Origin: Hyphomicrobiaceae bacterium
GTDB lineage: Bacteria; Pseudomonadota; Alphaproteobacteria; Rhizobiales; Hyphomicrobiaceae
Assembly (NCBI GenBank): GCA_023384095.1
Contig: JAHDXT010000001.1
Span: 124,001-188,000 of the forward strand
Direction of reading: 5' to 3'
DNA: 64,000 nucleotides
Shown: positions 29,282-42,047 of the stretch, piece after piece
Position numbering within the stretch: the stretch's first letter is position 1
How the letters are laid out: every line of letters begins with the position of its first letter
Made by a program: the position numbers and the translations under genes
The notes under the pieces: model-generated
Databases searched by the model: none
Told to the model about the DNA's origin: nothing
What the model saw: only the letters and a program-made list of their open reading frames with translations

Positions 29282-29914
29282 ATGAATGACCTCTGGCCCT
29301 GGCTGGTGCTGGCCGGCCTTGGAGCCTTCCACGGCCTCAACCCGGCCATGGGCTGGCTGTTCGCGGTTGCGCTCGGGCTGCACCGGCAGAGCCGCACGGC
29401 CGTGCTGATGGCGCTGCCGCCGATCGCGATCGGGCACGCGCTGTCGATCCTGCTCGTCGCCGCCGCATTCGCGGTCGCTGGCATTCTCCTCGACCAGCGC
29501 CCGGTCCAGATCGGCTCGGGGCTGCTGCTGATCGGATGGGCGGCCTGGCACCAGCTCTACGGGCACAAGCACCGGGTACGCGTCGGGATGCGGACCGGGC
29601 AGGCGGGGCTCGTGCTCTGGTCCTTCCTGATGGCGACCGCCCACGGCGCGGGGCTGATGCTGCTGCCGGCGCTGATGCCGCTGTGCCACGCCGCATCACC
29701 GACGGCCGGGATCACCGCCGCCGGCTCGGCGCCGGTCGTGATCGCTGCCGTGACGGTCCACACCGCCGCCATGCTGGCGGTGACGGGCACGATCGCGGTG
29801 GTGGTCTACGAGTGGGTCGGGCTCGCCATCCTGCGCAGCGCCTGGATCAACCTCGACCTGCTGTGGACCGCTGCGCTGGCGGCGACGGGCCTCCTCCTGA
29901 TCGTGCTTGCCTGA
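29282..29914 (+). CDS. multi-pass membrane protein (transporter-like) next to SBP56 gene
   Basis: The 210-residue, very hydrophobic protein has about six membrane segments. It starts MNDLWPWLVLAGLGAFHGLNPAMGWLFAVALGL; the GxxHGLNPAMG block and a later HGAGLMLLPAL block resemble the HG(L/x)-type metal or small-molecule transporter families (UreH/NicO-like). It likely sits in the inner membrane and may move a substrate or product of the SBP56-like enzyme, which is inference from adjacency. The start ATG 29282 lacks a clear ribosome-binding site. It converges with the next gene five bases away. Confidence 0.7.
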   Translation: MNDLWPWLVLAGLGAFHGLNPAMGWLFAVALGLHRQSRTAVLMALPPIAIGHALSILLVAAAFAVAGILLDQRPVQIGSGLLLIGWAAWHQLYGHKHRVRVGMRTGQAGLVLWSFLMATAHGAGLMLLPALMPLCHAASPTAGITAAGSAPVVIAAVTVHTAAMLAVTGTIAVVVYEWVGLAILRSAWINLDLLWTAALAATGLLLIVLA

Positions 29915-29919
29915 CCGGC

Positions 29920-30408
29920 TCAGACCTGCGGCCGCTCGTCATCCCGCCTCGTCTCGAGGATCGCCAGCGCCAGCAGGATGAATGCGGCCAGCGTCAGCAC
30001 CGCATTGACCGCGTGCGAGGACTCCCATTGACGCCGCCAGCCCTCGAAATCGGCCGGCAGCACGGTCCAGTTGCTGGTCGCGGCGTTCGCCGGATAGGTG
30101 TAGATCCAGAATACGAACTGGGTCGCGGCCAGCAGCAGGAAGGCGCCGAGCGACAGCCAGAACGGTCCGCGCTGCCGGCGCATCACGATGGTGTGCACCG
30201 CCGTCGTCAGCAGTGCACCGAAAATGACGATGCCGAACAGCGCCCAGCCGGCATAGGCCTGCTGCATGATCATGTAAGCCTCAGGCGCGCGGCCGATCTT
30301 GTTGGGCAGCGCGGCCAGGTGTGCCCCTGCCGGCACCAGCGCCAGGGCCACGAAGCCGAGGCTTGCGAGCCGCCATCCGTCCGCTCCCCTGTAATCGCGT
30401 GCCAGCAT
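29920..30408 (-). CDS. small integral membrane protein (DUF1772-like)
   Basis: The 162-residue protein has four hydrophobic segments, around [59 protein letters not shown] and [18 protein letters not shown], with a [15 protein letters not shown] loop near the last one. The arrangement resembles DUF1772-type proteins, a family with little functional data. ATG 30408 follows GAGAGG; the frame extends to 30480 without clear similarity. The gene is isolated and convergent with the SBP56-linked membrane-protein gene. Confidence 0.65.
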   Translation of the reverse strand: MLARDYRGADGWRLASLGFVALALVPAGAHLAALPNKIGRAPEAYMIMQQAYAGWALFGIVIFGALLTTAVHTIVMRRQRGPFWLSLGAFLLLAATQFVFWIYTYPANAATSNWTVLPADFEGWRRQWESSHAVNAVLTLAAFILLALAILETRRDDERPQV

Positions 30409-30634
30409 CCAGCGCGCCTCTCCTCCGTCCCGGGACGTTTCGCCTCTGGATATAACGCCCGAGCCCCGCGGCAGGTTCATTCCGTGCGGGCGCCGGCGCG
30501 CTCGCCTGCCGGGAGCGGCGACGGCGGGTCACATTCCGCAACCGTGGCGCCGACCCGACATCTGGCTCAGAACTTGGTACGGCTCGGGCAAGGCTCGATT
30601 GCCGCCTTTTCCACCATCGGCTACACCCAGCCCC

Positions 30635-33817
<3,183 letters not shown>

Positions 33818-33901
33818 TTCTAAGCCCCCTCGCACTTCCCAAAGGCTTACGTCCCCATCCAAGCCCCTTCCACCCCAGGATCGCGGTGCTATATTTCACC
33901 C

Positions 33902-34138
33902 ATGACTCGAATCGAGAGAATTGCGCCCTTCCTGGAAGCGCTGTCTGACGACGCGTTCGAAGATTTCCTCGCTGCAGCCTCGTACGCGGCCAGCTCAGAC
34001 ACGATCTATGAAACGCTTTCACCGGCCGAAAAAGCCGAGATCGATGCCGCCATCGCGCGCCTCGATGCCGATGAGGGCGTGCCCTACAGCGACCTCAAAG
34101 CCCGCCTTGCCGCCAAGCTCAAGGCGGCTGGCGTATGA
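33902..34138 (+). CDS. antitoxin-like protein of a type II toxin-antitoxin pair
   Basis: The 78-residue protein precedes, and overlaps by four bases (ATGA), a RelE/ParE-type toxin gene. Its sequence has a helical C-terminal half (LSPAEKAEIDAAIARLDADEG...DLKARLAAKL), typical of small addiction-module antitoxins that wrap their toxin. The N-terminal DNA-binding fold is not obvious by eye. Size, order and overlap are the main evidence. In such modules the antitoxin usually represses its own promoter. The specific subfamily is not certain. Confidence 0.75.
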   Translation: MTRIERIAPFLEALSDDAFEDFLAAASYAASSDTIYETLSPAEKAEIDAAIARLDADEGVPYSDLKARLAAKLKAAGV

Positions 34139-34422
34139 GAATCCGGTTCGATCCGCGCGCCGCGGTCGAACTCGAAGCGCAGATCGGCTATCTCATCGAG
34201 CGTGACGCGCTCGTGGCAGCGGCCCGGCTCAAGGCACGCTGCGATAATTTCTTCGAGAAGTTCCTCGCACACCACCCCCGCGCGGGCAAGTTCATCGCAG
34301 AACGGGATATCTGGGAGATCTGGATACCAGGCACACGTCTCGTCATCTGGTATCGCTTCACACAGGACGAGCTCCAGATCATCCGCATCTGGCATGCCGC
34401 GCAGGATCGTGGCGCGGTGTGA
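34135..34422 (+). CDS. RelE/ParE-superfamily toxin
   Basis: The 95-residue protein matches the compact RelE/ParE toxin fold: RFDPRAAVELEAQIGYLIERD at the N-terminus (paired helices), a basic region, then beta-strands IWEIWIPGTRLVIWYRF and the C-terminal LQIIRIWHAAQDR, typical of ParE-like toxins. These inhibit DNA gyrase or cleave mRNA on the ribosome; the sequence leans toward the ParE side, but this is not proven. The ATGA overlap with the upstream antitoxin gene implies coupled translation. The pair lies between uvrA and the methyltransferase-nuclease gene. Confidence 0.83.
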   Translation: MRIRFDPRAAVELEAQIGYLIERDALVAAARLKARCDNFFEKFLAHHPRAGKFIAERDIWEIWIPGTRLVIWYRFTQDELQIIRIWHAAQDRGAV

Positions 34423-34769
34423 ACTGGTGCATGACTGCTGCTGATCGCTCAGCCCCGACAGTCTGGCACACGACAACTAGCGCCGTTTCCGATCAATCAC
34501 GCTCGCTCTCCTCCCACACCGTCATTCCCGCGGAGGCGGGAATCCAGGACACGTCTCGGCAGTGGAGCGGGTGGCGCGGCATTCCGCACCGGCATTCCAT
34601 GCTCGTTCTCGCACCCTCGTGGCGCGGCGACCTGGATGCCCACCTTCGTGGGCATGACGGAAGAGAAGGCTGGTGCCGGTGAGCGATAGACAATCGGAAA
34701 CACTACCCGCCGGTTCCGATCGGTCGGAAATTGCTCTAAATACATGATCGGGCGCCAGAGCATCAGAAA
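34423..34769. other. intergenic region with inverted REP pair
   Basis: The 347 bases between the toxin gene and a small leftward gene contain two inverted copies of a REP element (listed separately). I see no gene. Confidence 0.55.
34521..34658. repeat. inverted pair of REP elements
   Basis: Copy one (34521-34548) has the hairpin attcccgc/gcgggaat. Copy two (34631-34658) is the reverse complement of the same 28-base frame, with hairpin atgcccac/gtgggcat. Both share GTCAT...ATCCAGG ends, and the differing bases keep each stem paired. Two REPs facing each other are the unit mobilised by REP-associated transposases. Confidence 0.8.
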
Positions 34770-35057
34770 TCAGGCAAATGCGAATCCAAGCTGAACCGGA
34801 GCAGCCTTCGAACGCCGTTTCGACCTGCTGGTCGCTTTAGGCGCCATAGGCTCGTTTCGCGGTACACCGGCCATCGTCACCCAGCCTGCGATATCAAAGC
34901 CGAGATCGGTCAGGATGGCTTCGGTGACGCTGGCGGCGTGGTCGTGATCGGCCGCTGACCACGCCTTCCGGCCAGCCTTGCGCACACGCCGGTTCGCGGC
35001 GTCCTCGCCAGCGCATCGAGCCAGGCGCACGGCCTCAGTATAGGATTTGACCCGCAC
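34770..35057 (-). CDS. small hypothetical protein
   Basis: The 95-residue product begins at GTG 35057 behind a GGGGGTGGTGAC stretch and reads MRVKSYTEAVRLARCAGEDAANRR. Its C-terminal half is basic (TSRSKRRSKAAP). I do not recognise a family. It is read leftward toward the REP pair and is divergent from the methyltransferase-nuclease gene 111 bases away. It could be a small regulator of that gene, but this is speculation. Coding status is supported only by the length and the start context. Confidence 0.5.
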   Translation of the reverse strand: MRVKSYTEAVRLARCAGEDAANRRVRKAGRKAWSAADHDHAASVTEAILTDLGFDIAGWVTMAGVPRNEPMAPKATSRSKRRSKAAPVQLGFAFA

Positions 35058-35123
35058 GAGTCACCACCCCCGATTTGCCCGACGATGCACGCCTTGCGTT
35101 CCATCCGTCAAGCAGCGATTGTG

Positions 35124-35168
35124 GCCCCCGGGCGGTTATCTAGCGGTTATCTTCAGGGGGCCGGGGGC
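35124..35168 (+). promoter_or_regulatory. hairpin and direct repeats abutting the methyltransferase start codon
   Basis: gcccccgg (35124-35131) pairs exactly with ccgggggc (35161-35168), which ends at the ATG 35169. Between them lie two copies of gcggttatct (35132-35141 and 35143-35152), an 11-base period. The hairpin would mask the G-rich ribosome-binding site, and the direct repeats could bind a dimeric repressor. Function is inferred. Confidence 0.55.
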
Positions 35169-36770
35169 ATGGCCAATCACCTCTACTACGGCGACAACCT
35201 CGCGGTCCTGCGCGAGCACATCCGCGACGAGAGCGTCGACCTGATCTACCTCGACCCGCCGTTCAATTCCAACGCCACTTACAACGTGCTGTTCCGCGGG
35301 CCTTCGGGCGACGCGAGCCAGGCGCAGATCGAGGCGTTCGAGGACACCTGGCACTGGAACAACGCGGCCGAAATGGCCTTCGACGAGGTGATGTTCGGGC
35401 CGAACGCCGATGTCGCCGACATGCTGCGCGCCATGCGGTCGTTCCTCAAGGACAACGACATGATGGCCTACCTGACGCACATGGCCGTGCGGCTGGTGGA
35501 GTTGCATCGCGTGTTGAAGCCGACCGGCTCGATCTACCTCCACTGCGACCCCACCGCGAGCCATTATTTGAAGGTGCTGATGGATGCGGTGTTTGGCGCT
35601 GATAAATATCTCACAGAGATAATTTGGAAGCGCAGCAGCGCCCATAACGACGCAAAGCAAGGGAGATCTCAGCACGGGCGAATCCACGACACCATATTCT
35701 TCTATGCGAAAAGTGCTTCGTGGACCTGGAATTGGCAGTTCACACCCTACGACCAAGGATACATAGATAGTTTTTACAGACACATAGAGGAAGGCACGGG
35801 CCGTCGATATCGGCTCGGAGACTTGACCGGACCCGGTGGCGCTGAGAAGGGAAATCCCATGTACGATGTCATGGGTGTAAGGCGCTATTGGCGCTATTCG
35901 CAAGAAAAGATGGCGCAATTGATCTCGCAAGGACGGGTCGTACAAACCAGACCCGGAGCTGTTCCGGCGTACAAGCGCTATTTGGACGAGATGCCTGGCG
36001 TGCCAATCCAGGATATTTGGACTGATGTTGCGCCAATTGGCGCACAAGCCCAAGAACGCCTCGGCTACCCCACCCAAAAGCCAGTCGCCCTGCTCGAACG
36101 CATCCTGTCGGCATCCTCCAATCCCGGCGACGTTGTGCTCGATCCCTTCTGCGGCTGCGGCACGACCATCCATGCCGCCGAAAAGCTCGGCCGGCAGTGG
36201 ATCGGCATCGACATCACCCATCTGGCGATCTCGCTGATCGAGAAGCGCATCAAGGACGCCTTTCCCGGTATAGGCTTCACCGTTCACGGCGCTCCGAAGG
36301 ATCTCGAAGGCGCCCGCGATCTCTCGAACCGAGACAAATACCAGTTCCAGTGGTGGGCGGTGTCGCTGGTCGATGCGGTGCCGTTCGGCGGCAAGAAGAA
36401 GGGCGCCGACGGCGGCATCGACGGCCACATCTTTTTTCGGTCCGGCGCCAAGACGGTCGAGAAGGCCATCGTCTCCGTCAAAGGCGGGGGCATCGGCGTC
36501 AAGGACATCCGCGAGCTGATCGCAGTCGTAGACCGGGAGCGGGCAAAGATCGGTGTCTATATTTCGCTCGAGCCGCACACGGAGCCGATGGTCCGGGAAG
36601 CAGCCTCGGCCGGTCTCTACGATGGCCCGACCGGCAAGGTTCCCAAGATCCAGCTCTTCACGATCGAGGAATTGTTCGCCGGTAAGAAGCCGCAGATCCC
36701 GCTCATGGAGCGCGGGTTCAAGTCGGCCGCGCGCGAGGCGCGAGACGACCAGTCGGAACTCGATATCTGA
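35169..36770 (+). CDS. DNA methyltransferase fused to a Mrr-like nuclease domain
   Basis: The 533-residue protein has an N-terminal amino-methyltransferase module of the beta type: catalytic motif IV DPPF at about residue 29, a recognition region (about 140-290), then the AdoMet-binding motif I DPFCGCGTT at about residue 325. The C-terminal domain (about 380-510) carries GADGGIDG (D414/D418) and IVSVKGGG (K438), consistent with a PD-(D/E)xK nuclease of the Mrr type. The acid before the Lys is replaced by Ser (SVK), as in some Mrr variants. The product should methylate DNA and may also cut it. The middle recognition segment is AT-richer than the flanks (see findings). The start ATG 35169 follows a G-rich site. 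Confidence 0.85.
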   Translation: MANHLYYGDNLAVLREHIRDESVDLIYLDPPFNSNATYNVLFRGPSGDASQAQIEAFEDTWHWNNAAEMAFDEVMFGPNADVADMLRAMRSFLKDNDMMAYLTHMAVRLVELHRVLKPTGSIYLHCDPTASHYLKVLMDAVFGADKYLTEIIWKRSSAHNDAKQGRSQHGRIHDTIFFYAKSASWTWNWQFTPYDQGYIDSFYRHIEEGTGRRYRLGDLTGPGGAEKGNPMYDVMGVRRYWRYSQEKMAQLISQGRVVQTRPGAVPAYKRYLDEMPGVPIQDIWTDVAPIGAQAQERLGYPTQKPVALLERILSASSNPGDVVLDPFCGCGTTIHAAEKLGRQWIGIDITHLAISLIEKRIKDAFPGIGFTVHGAPKDLEGARDLSNRDKYQFQWWAVSLVDAVPFGGKKKGADGGIDGHIFFRSGAKTVEKAIVSVKGGGIGVKDIRELIAVVDRERAKIGVYISLEPHTEPMVREAASAGLYDGPTGKVPKIQLFTIEELFAGKKPQIPLMERGFKSAAREARDDQSELDI

Positions 36771-37347
36771 TCTTCGGCCGTGCAGGTGCGTTCGTCGCCT
36801 CCCTACCCTTCACCCCCACAAAAAACTTATCCCCGCCCCTCCCCCCTCCCGTACACTCCCCCGTATCCCGCTCATCCGGGGGCCGGCGCGAGCTGGGCGT
36901 CCGCGGGCGGGGGCTGCGCCTTCTCTCAAGACCGGTACCCATCAGCTGGACTGGGAAGGGGCGGAGCGGTCTCCCGTGTGATGGAGCAGGGGACCAACCC
37001 GTGCGCTGTTGGATGGCAGCCGCGGGGCTCCGCGCCGGCGAGGGTGTACGTCCCGGATCAGTCGTCCGCTTCAGGCCGGACAACCCCGGGGCGCGAGCAG
37101 CAGTGGGGCGGCCGAGGCCGCATCCGCTTGTTTCGATACGGTCTCGCCGCCCCGCTCCCCGGGTCCTTCGAGCCGCGAGCAACGTCCTCTTCGATGTAAA
37201 CGAAGAGGCGATCGCGTTGCTTGCGCGGAAAACTGCGGCGCCTGGCTGGTTATCAGAACAACACCGGAGCAGCACGCGATGGGCTCCTCAACCGCCGGTT
37301 GGAGCACCACATCCACGGCAGATGGACAAGTCAGCGGAGCCAAGCCA
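36771..37347. other. intergenic region between the methyltransferase-nuclease and VOC genes
   Basis: 577 bases without a recognisable gene. It begins with a C-rich stretch and contains a clean 8-bp hairpin (cctcttcg, 37186-37193, with cgaagagg, 37201-37208; loop atgtaaa). The right part would hold the promoter of the VOC gene. The several short frames have no convincing sequence. Confidence 0.5.
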
Positions 37348-37809
37348 ATGGACACCAGCACAGGACCCGAAGCGAAAAAGCCCAACCTGGTCGGCATCAA
37401 CCACGTGGCGCTCGAGGTGGGCAGCATCGACGAGGCGCTCGCCTTCTACGGCAAGATCTTCTCGTTCACGCTGCGCGGCCGCGGCCAGAGCAGCGCCTTC
37501 ATCGACATGGGCGACCAGTTCATCGCGTTGATGGAAACCGCGGCGCCGGCGGGCGACAAGGAGCGCCACTTCGGCCTCGTGGTCGACGACCGCTCGGCCG
37601 TGCGCCGGCTTGCCGAGGCCGCCGGCGCCAGGGTGCTGCCCGGACGTTTCCTCGATTTCCTCGATCCCTGGGGTAATCGGGTGCAGGTCGTGGAATACGG
37701 CGACATCCAGTTCACCAAGTCGCCGCAGGTCCTGCGGGCGATGGGGCTCGATCTTCGCAAGAGCGACGAGGCGTTGAAGGAGCTGGCCGGCAAGGGCGTG
37801 ACGTTCTGA
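37348..37809 (+). CDS. VOC-superfamily (glyoxalase/dioxygenase-like) protein
   Basis: The 153-residue protein has the paired beta-alpha-beta-beta-beta modules of the VOC fold: INHVALEVGSIDEALAFYGKIF at the N-terminus and HFGLVVDDRSAVRRLAEAAG...FLDPWGNRVQVVEY at the C-terminus. A His in the first strand and a Glu in VVEYGDI are plausible metal ligands. Members include glyoxalase, dioxygenases and resistance proteins; the substrate here is unknown. ATG 37348 follows GGAG nine bases upstream; an in-frame ATG at 37279 is possible. A Nudix gene follows 41 bases later. Confidence 0.83.
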   Translation: MDTSTGPEAKKPNLVGINHVALEVGSIDEALAFYGKIFSFTLRGRGQSSAFIDMGDQFIALMETAAPAGDKERHFGLVVDDRSAVRRLAEAAGARVLPGRFLDFLDPWGNRVQVVEYGDIQFTKSPQVLRAMGLDLRKSDEALKELAGKGVTF

Positions 37810-37850
37810 GGGCGCGATCCCGCGCGGCGGCTCTCCGAGGCGGCAGTGTC

Positions 37851-38339
37851 ATGCCAAAGCGCAGCGCAGGCATCCTCCTCTACCGGATGAAGGACGGCGC
37901 GCCCGAGGTGCTCCTCGTCCACCCAGGCGGGCCGTATTGGGCGAGAAAGGACGAGGGGTCCTGGTCCATTCCGAAGGGCGAGCTCGGCGAGGGCGAGGAG
38001 CCGCTGGCCGCGGCGCGGCGTGAGTTCGAGGAGGAGACGGGGTTCCGCCCCGCGGGCGAGGCCGTCCCGCTCGGCAGCTTCCGCCAGCCCGGCGGCAAGG
38101 TGGTGCTGGCCTGGGCCGTCGCAGGCGATCTCGACCCGGACGGCATCACTAGCGGCACCTTCACCATCGAATGGCCACCCCGCTCCGGGCGCATGCGGGA
38201 ATTCCCGGAAGTCGACCGCGCCGGGTGGTTCCGGCCGGCGCAAGCCATGCGCAAGATCCTGTGCGGGCAAGCGCCCGCTCTGGAGGCCCTGTGGCAGCGG
38301 CTGCGGAGCGGCGCAACTCCTGGCCGGGGCGCGCGATAG
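37851..38339 (+). CDS. Nudix hydrolase
   Basis: The 162-residue protein contains a complete Nudix box, GELGEGEEPLAAARREF followed by EEETGF, matching G-x5-E-x7-R-E-U-x-E-E-x-G-U. The catalytic metal is held by the glutamates. Nudix enzymes hydrolyse nucleoside diphosphates linked to another group, for sanitation or regulation. The N-terminus reads SAGILLYRMKDGAPEVLLVHPGGP, usual for the family. The gene starts at ATG 37851 and is followed 110 bases later by the Clp-fold protease gene. The substrate is not indicated. Confidence 0.9.
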   Translation: MPKRSAGILLYRMKDGAPEVLLVHPGGPYWARKDEGSWSIPKGELGEGEEPLAAARREFEEETGFRPAGEAVPLGSFRQPGGKVVLAWAVAGDLDPDGITSGTFTIEWPPRSGRMREFPEVDRAGWFRPAQAMRKILCGQAPALEALWQRLRSGATPGRGAR

Positions 38340-38449
38340 GCGGGCAATCAGCCCGCAATCGGTGTAGAATGGCCGCGGCTGTGCGGGTGGGCGAGGCAGC
38401 CCACCGGCGCGGCCATGAGACGGGTTGGGGCGCGAAAGGGAATCCCGCG

Positions 38450-39277
38450 ATGACGTTCGATCTCTCGTCCATCATCTGGCTGGTGGTCGCGTTCATGGTG
38501 TTGCAGCCGCTGCTCGTCGGCCGCTGGCTGCAGCTCAAGCGCGCCCAGGCGATCCGCGCCATCGAGAAGTCCCACGGGACGCGCGTCATCACCATGATCC
38601 ACCGGCAGGAGAAGCGCAGCCTGTTCGGCTTCTCCGTCTCGCGCCACATCGATCTGGAGGACGCCCAGACGATCATCGCCGCCATCAAGGAGACGCCGCG
38701 CGACATCCCGATCGATCTCGTGGTCCATACCCCGGGCGGCCTCGTGCTGGCGGCGATGCAGATCGCCCGCGCGCTCGAGGCCCATCCGGCCAAGGTCACC
38801 GTCTACGTCCCGGTCTACGCCATGTCGGGCGGGACGCTGATCGCGCTGGCGGCCGACGAGATCGTGCTCGGCGAATTCTCCGTGCTGGGTCCGATCGATC
38901 CTCAGATCGCCGGGCTGCCCGCAGCGAGCATCGTCAAGGCGCGCGACTCCAAGCCCATCTCCGAGAGCTTCGACCTGACGCTGGTGCTGGCGGATGTCAG
39001 CGAGAAGGCTCTCGAGCAGGTCAAGCGTGGCGCGGTCGAGCTGCTGACGCCTCGGCTCGATCAGGATTCGGCGGAGGCGCTGGCCGCCAAGCTCGCCGGC
39101 GGGCACTGGACGCACGATTACGCCCTCACTGCGACGGAAGCCCGGGCGCTCGGCCTGCCGGTCAAGGTCGGCATGCCGGGGGAGGTCATGCGCCTGATGA
39201 AGCTCTATCCTCAGCCCGTCCAGCAGTCCGGGGTGGAGTTCCTGCCCATAGACGTCCCGCAGAAGCGCAGGTTGTGA
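38450..39277 (+). CDS. membrane-anchored Clp-fold serine protease-like protein (SDH family)
   Basis: The 275-residue protein begins with a transmembrane helix (SSIIWLVVAFMVLQPLLVG). The rest is a crotonase/ClpP-like fold with HTPGGLVLAAMQIARAL (oxyanion glycines) and MSGGTLIALAADEIVLGEFS, where the Ser of SGGT is the probable nucleophile. It resembles the SDH/SppA-like periplasmic or membrane-associated proteinases of Pfam SDH_sah type. Such proteins probably cleave membrane-associated peptides or stress proteins. ATG 38450 follows AAAGGGAA about nine bases upstream. No partner gene is evident. Confidence 0.82.
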   Translation: MTFDLSSIIWLVVAFMVLQPLLVGRWLQLKRAQAIRAIEKSHGTRVITMIHRQEKRSLFGFSVSRHIDLEDAQTIIAAIKETPRDIPIDLVVHTPGGLVLAAMQIARALEAHPAKVTVYVPVYAMSGGTLIALAADEIVLGEFSVLGPIDPQIAGLPAASIVKARDSKPISESFDLTLVLADVSEKALEQVKRGAVELLTPRLDQDSAEALAAKLAGGHWTHDYALTATEARALGLPVKVGMPGEVMRLMKLYPQPVQQSGVEFLPIDVPQKRRL

Positions 39278-39324
39278 CGGCAGCCGGACGTCTGCGGGTC
39301 AGCGTCTGCAACAGCGCCGATCGA

Positions 39325-39354
39325 CCCCTCTCCCCGCAAGCAGGGAGAGGGAGG
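39325..39354. repeat. palindromic repeat, CCCTCTCCCC family
   Basis: cccctctccccgc is followed by a short loop and agggagagggagg, forming a near-perfect stem. It matches the element family at 9426-9557 and inside uvrA, and sits between the stops of the protease gene and the DUF2147-like gene. Confidence 0.6.
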
Positions 39355-39370
39355 GAGCGAATGTCCGCGT

Positions 39371-40048
39371 TCATTCGGGGCAGGGGAAGCTGAAGCTCAG
39401 CCACGGGGTCTGCACCTTGCATTCCTGCGGCTTGGCCTTGGTCTGGGCAGGTTTGCCCGGCTCCGGGGTGCTCTGGCCTTCGGCGGCGGCCGCGTCCGAC
39501 GGGGCCGCAGGCGCTGCCGCGGCTTCGCCGTCCGTCGTGGCCGTTGGCGCCGGAGGTGGCGTCGGGCCCGTCTTCACGGGCGGCGGCGCGGCTACGGGCG
39601 ACGCCGGCGGGGTCAGCGCGGCCGTCGTTTGCTTGGCGCCGCACCGCTGCAGGTCGACCGGCGCGCGCTTCCAGTACATTGTCTCGCTGAACAGCTTCGT
39701 CCCGAGATAGCCCAGGACCCGCAGCTTCTCGGGTCCCATCGGCTTCAGCTCGACGCTGAACTTCGAGTCCTGCTCGGGATCGTAGATCCACCCGTTGTCC
39801 CAGATGCCGGTGCCGGCGGCTTTGACATTGCCGAGGATCTGAATCCCGCAGGCCTTCTCGTTGCCGGCATCCTTCAGCCAGACCACGCGCCCGCAGAGCG
39901 CGGCGCCACAGTCGGTGATCTCGACCGCGCCGCGGCCCGTGTGGTCGATCCAGACGCCTCTCGGATCGGGCGACGCGCTGGCCGAGGCGGCGGAGAGCAG
40001 GACGGCGGCGGCTGCGGCAGTCCCGAGCAAGCGGTTGCAAGCATGCAT
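39371..40048 (-). CDS. exported DUF2147-like protein with Ala/Pro-rich tail
   Basis: The 225-residue precursor has a signal peptide (NRLLGTAAAAAVLLSAASASA). The next 110 residues match DUF2147: DPRGVWIDHTGRGAVEITDCG, LCGRVVWLKD and GWIYDPEQDSKFSVELKP are its typical blocks. A Pro/Ala-rich low-complexity linker (about residues 140-200) and a short tail with cysteines follow. DUF2147 proteins are small exported proteins of unknown role, some linked to steroid or envelope functions. ATG 40048 follows GAGGTGCGAAA. It converges with the protease gene across the repeat at 39325. Confidence 0.83.
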   Translation of the reverse strand: MHACNRLLGTAAAAAVLLSAASASASPDPRGVWIDHTGRGAVEITDCGAALCGRVVWLKDAGNEKACGIQILGNVKAAGTGIWDNGWIYDPEQDSKFSVELKPMGPEKLRVLGYLGTKLFSETMYWKRAPVDLQRCGAKQTTAALTPPASPVAAPPPVKTGPTPPPAPTATTDGEAAAAPAAPSDAAAAEGQSTPEPGKPAQTKAKPQECKVQTPWLSFSFPCPE

Positions 40049-40402
40049 TTTCGCACCTCTCATGATCCTGATGGCGTGCTCCGGCCTGACGGAGTCAGAG
40101 CCGGGCCCATTCACCCAATGTGCTTCATCACCCCGGGCTGGCGCTGTTCCCGCCGGCACAGCTAAAGGCGAAGTGTGGCCGGCCGATGCCACAAATCGGC
40201 CCTGCGACCCCGACACGCGCTCCGATCATCACGGTTTCGCTTGCGTTTCCGGCTCATGTATGTCAGCAGGGGGCTGTGCTGAGCGCAGGGGATCCGCATT
40301 CATTGATCCCTTTTTCGCACAAGTTTCCTTTTGCCGCTTTGGCATCCCAATCCCCCTGCGCTCGACCGGCCGCAACTCCCGCCACGGGAGTCGCCGGCCC
40401 AT
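40049..40402. other. intergenic region upstream of the DEAD-box helicase
   Basis: 354 bases between divergent genes. Apart from an AT-richer patch near 40300-40345 (ttgatccctttttcgcac...), nothing recognisable was found. It must hold both promoters; helicases of this type often have long leaders, but none is demonstrated here. Confidence 0.45.
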
Positions 40403-41968
<1,566 letters not shown>

Positions 41969-42047
41969 GGCAAGCGGCGGCTGGCTCTCGTTCGCGTGTC
42001 GTGCGGTTGGCTTCCGCCGGATCCGGCGCAACCGTTCACGTGCCTGC

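Noticed and set aside
37186..37208. Hairpin cctcttcg/cgaagagg as an intrinsic terminator
   Set aside because: It is a clean stem, but there is no T-run after it and it lies over 400 bases past the methyltransferase-nuclease stop.
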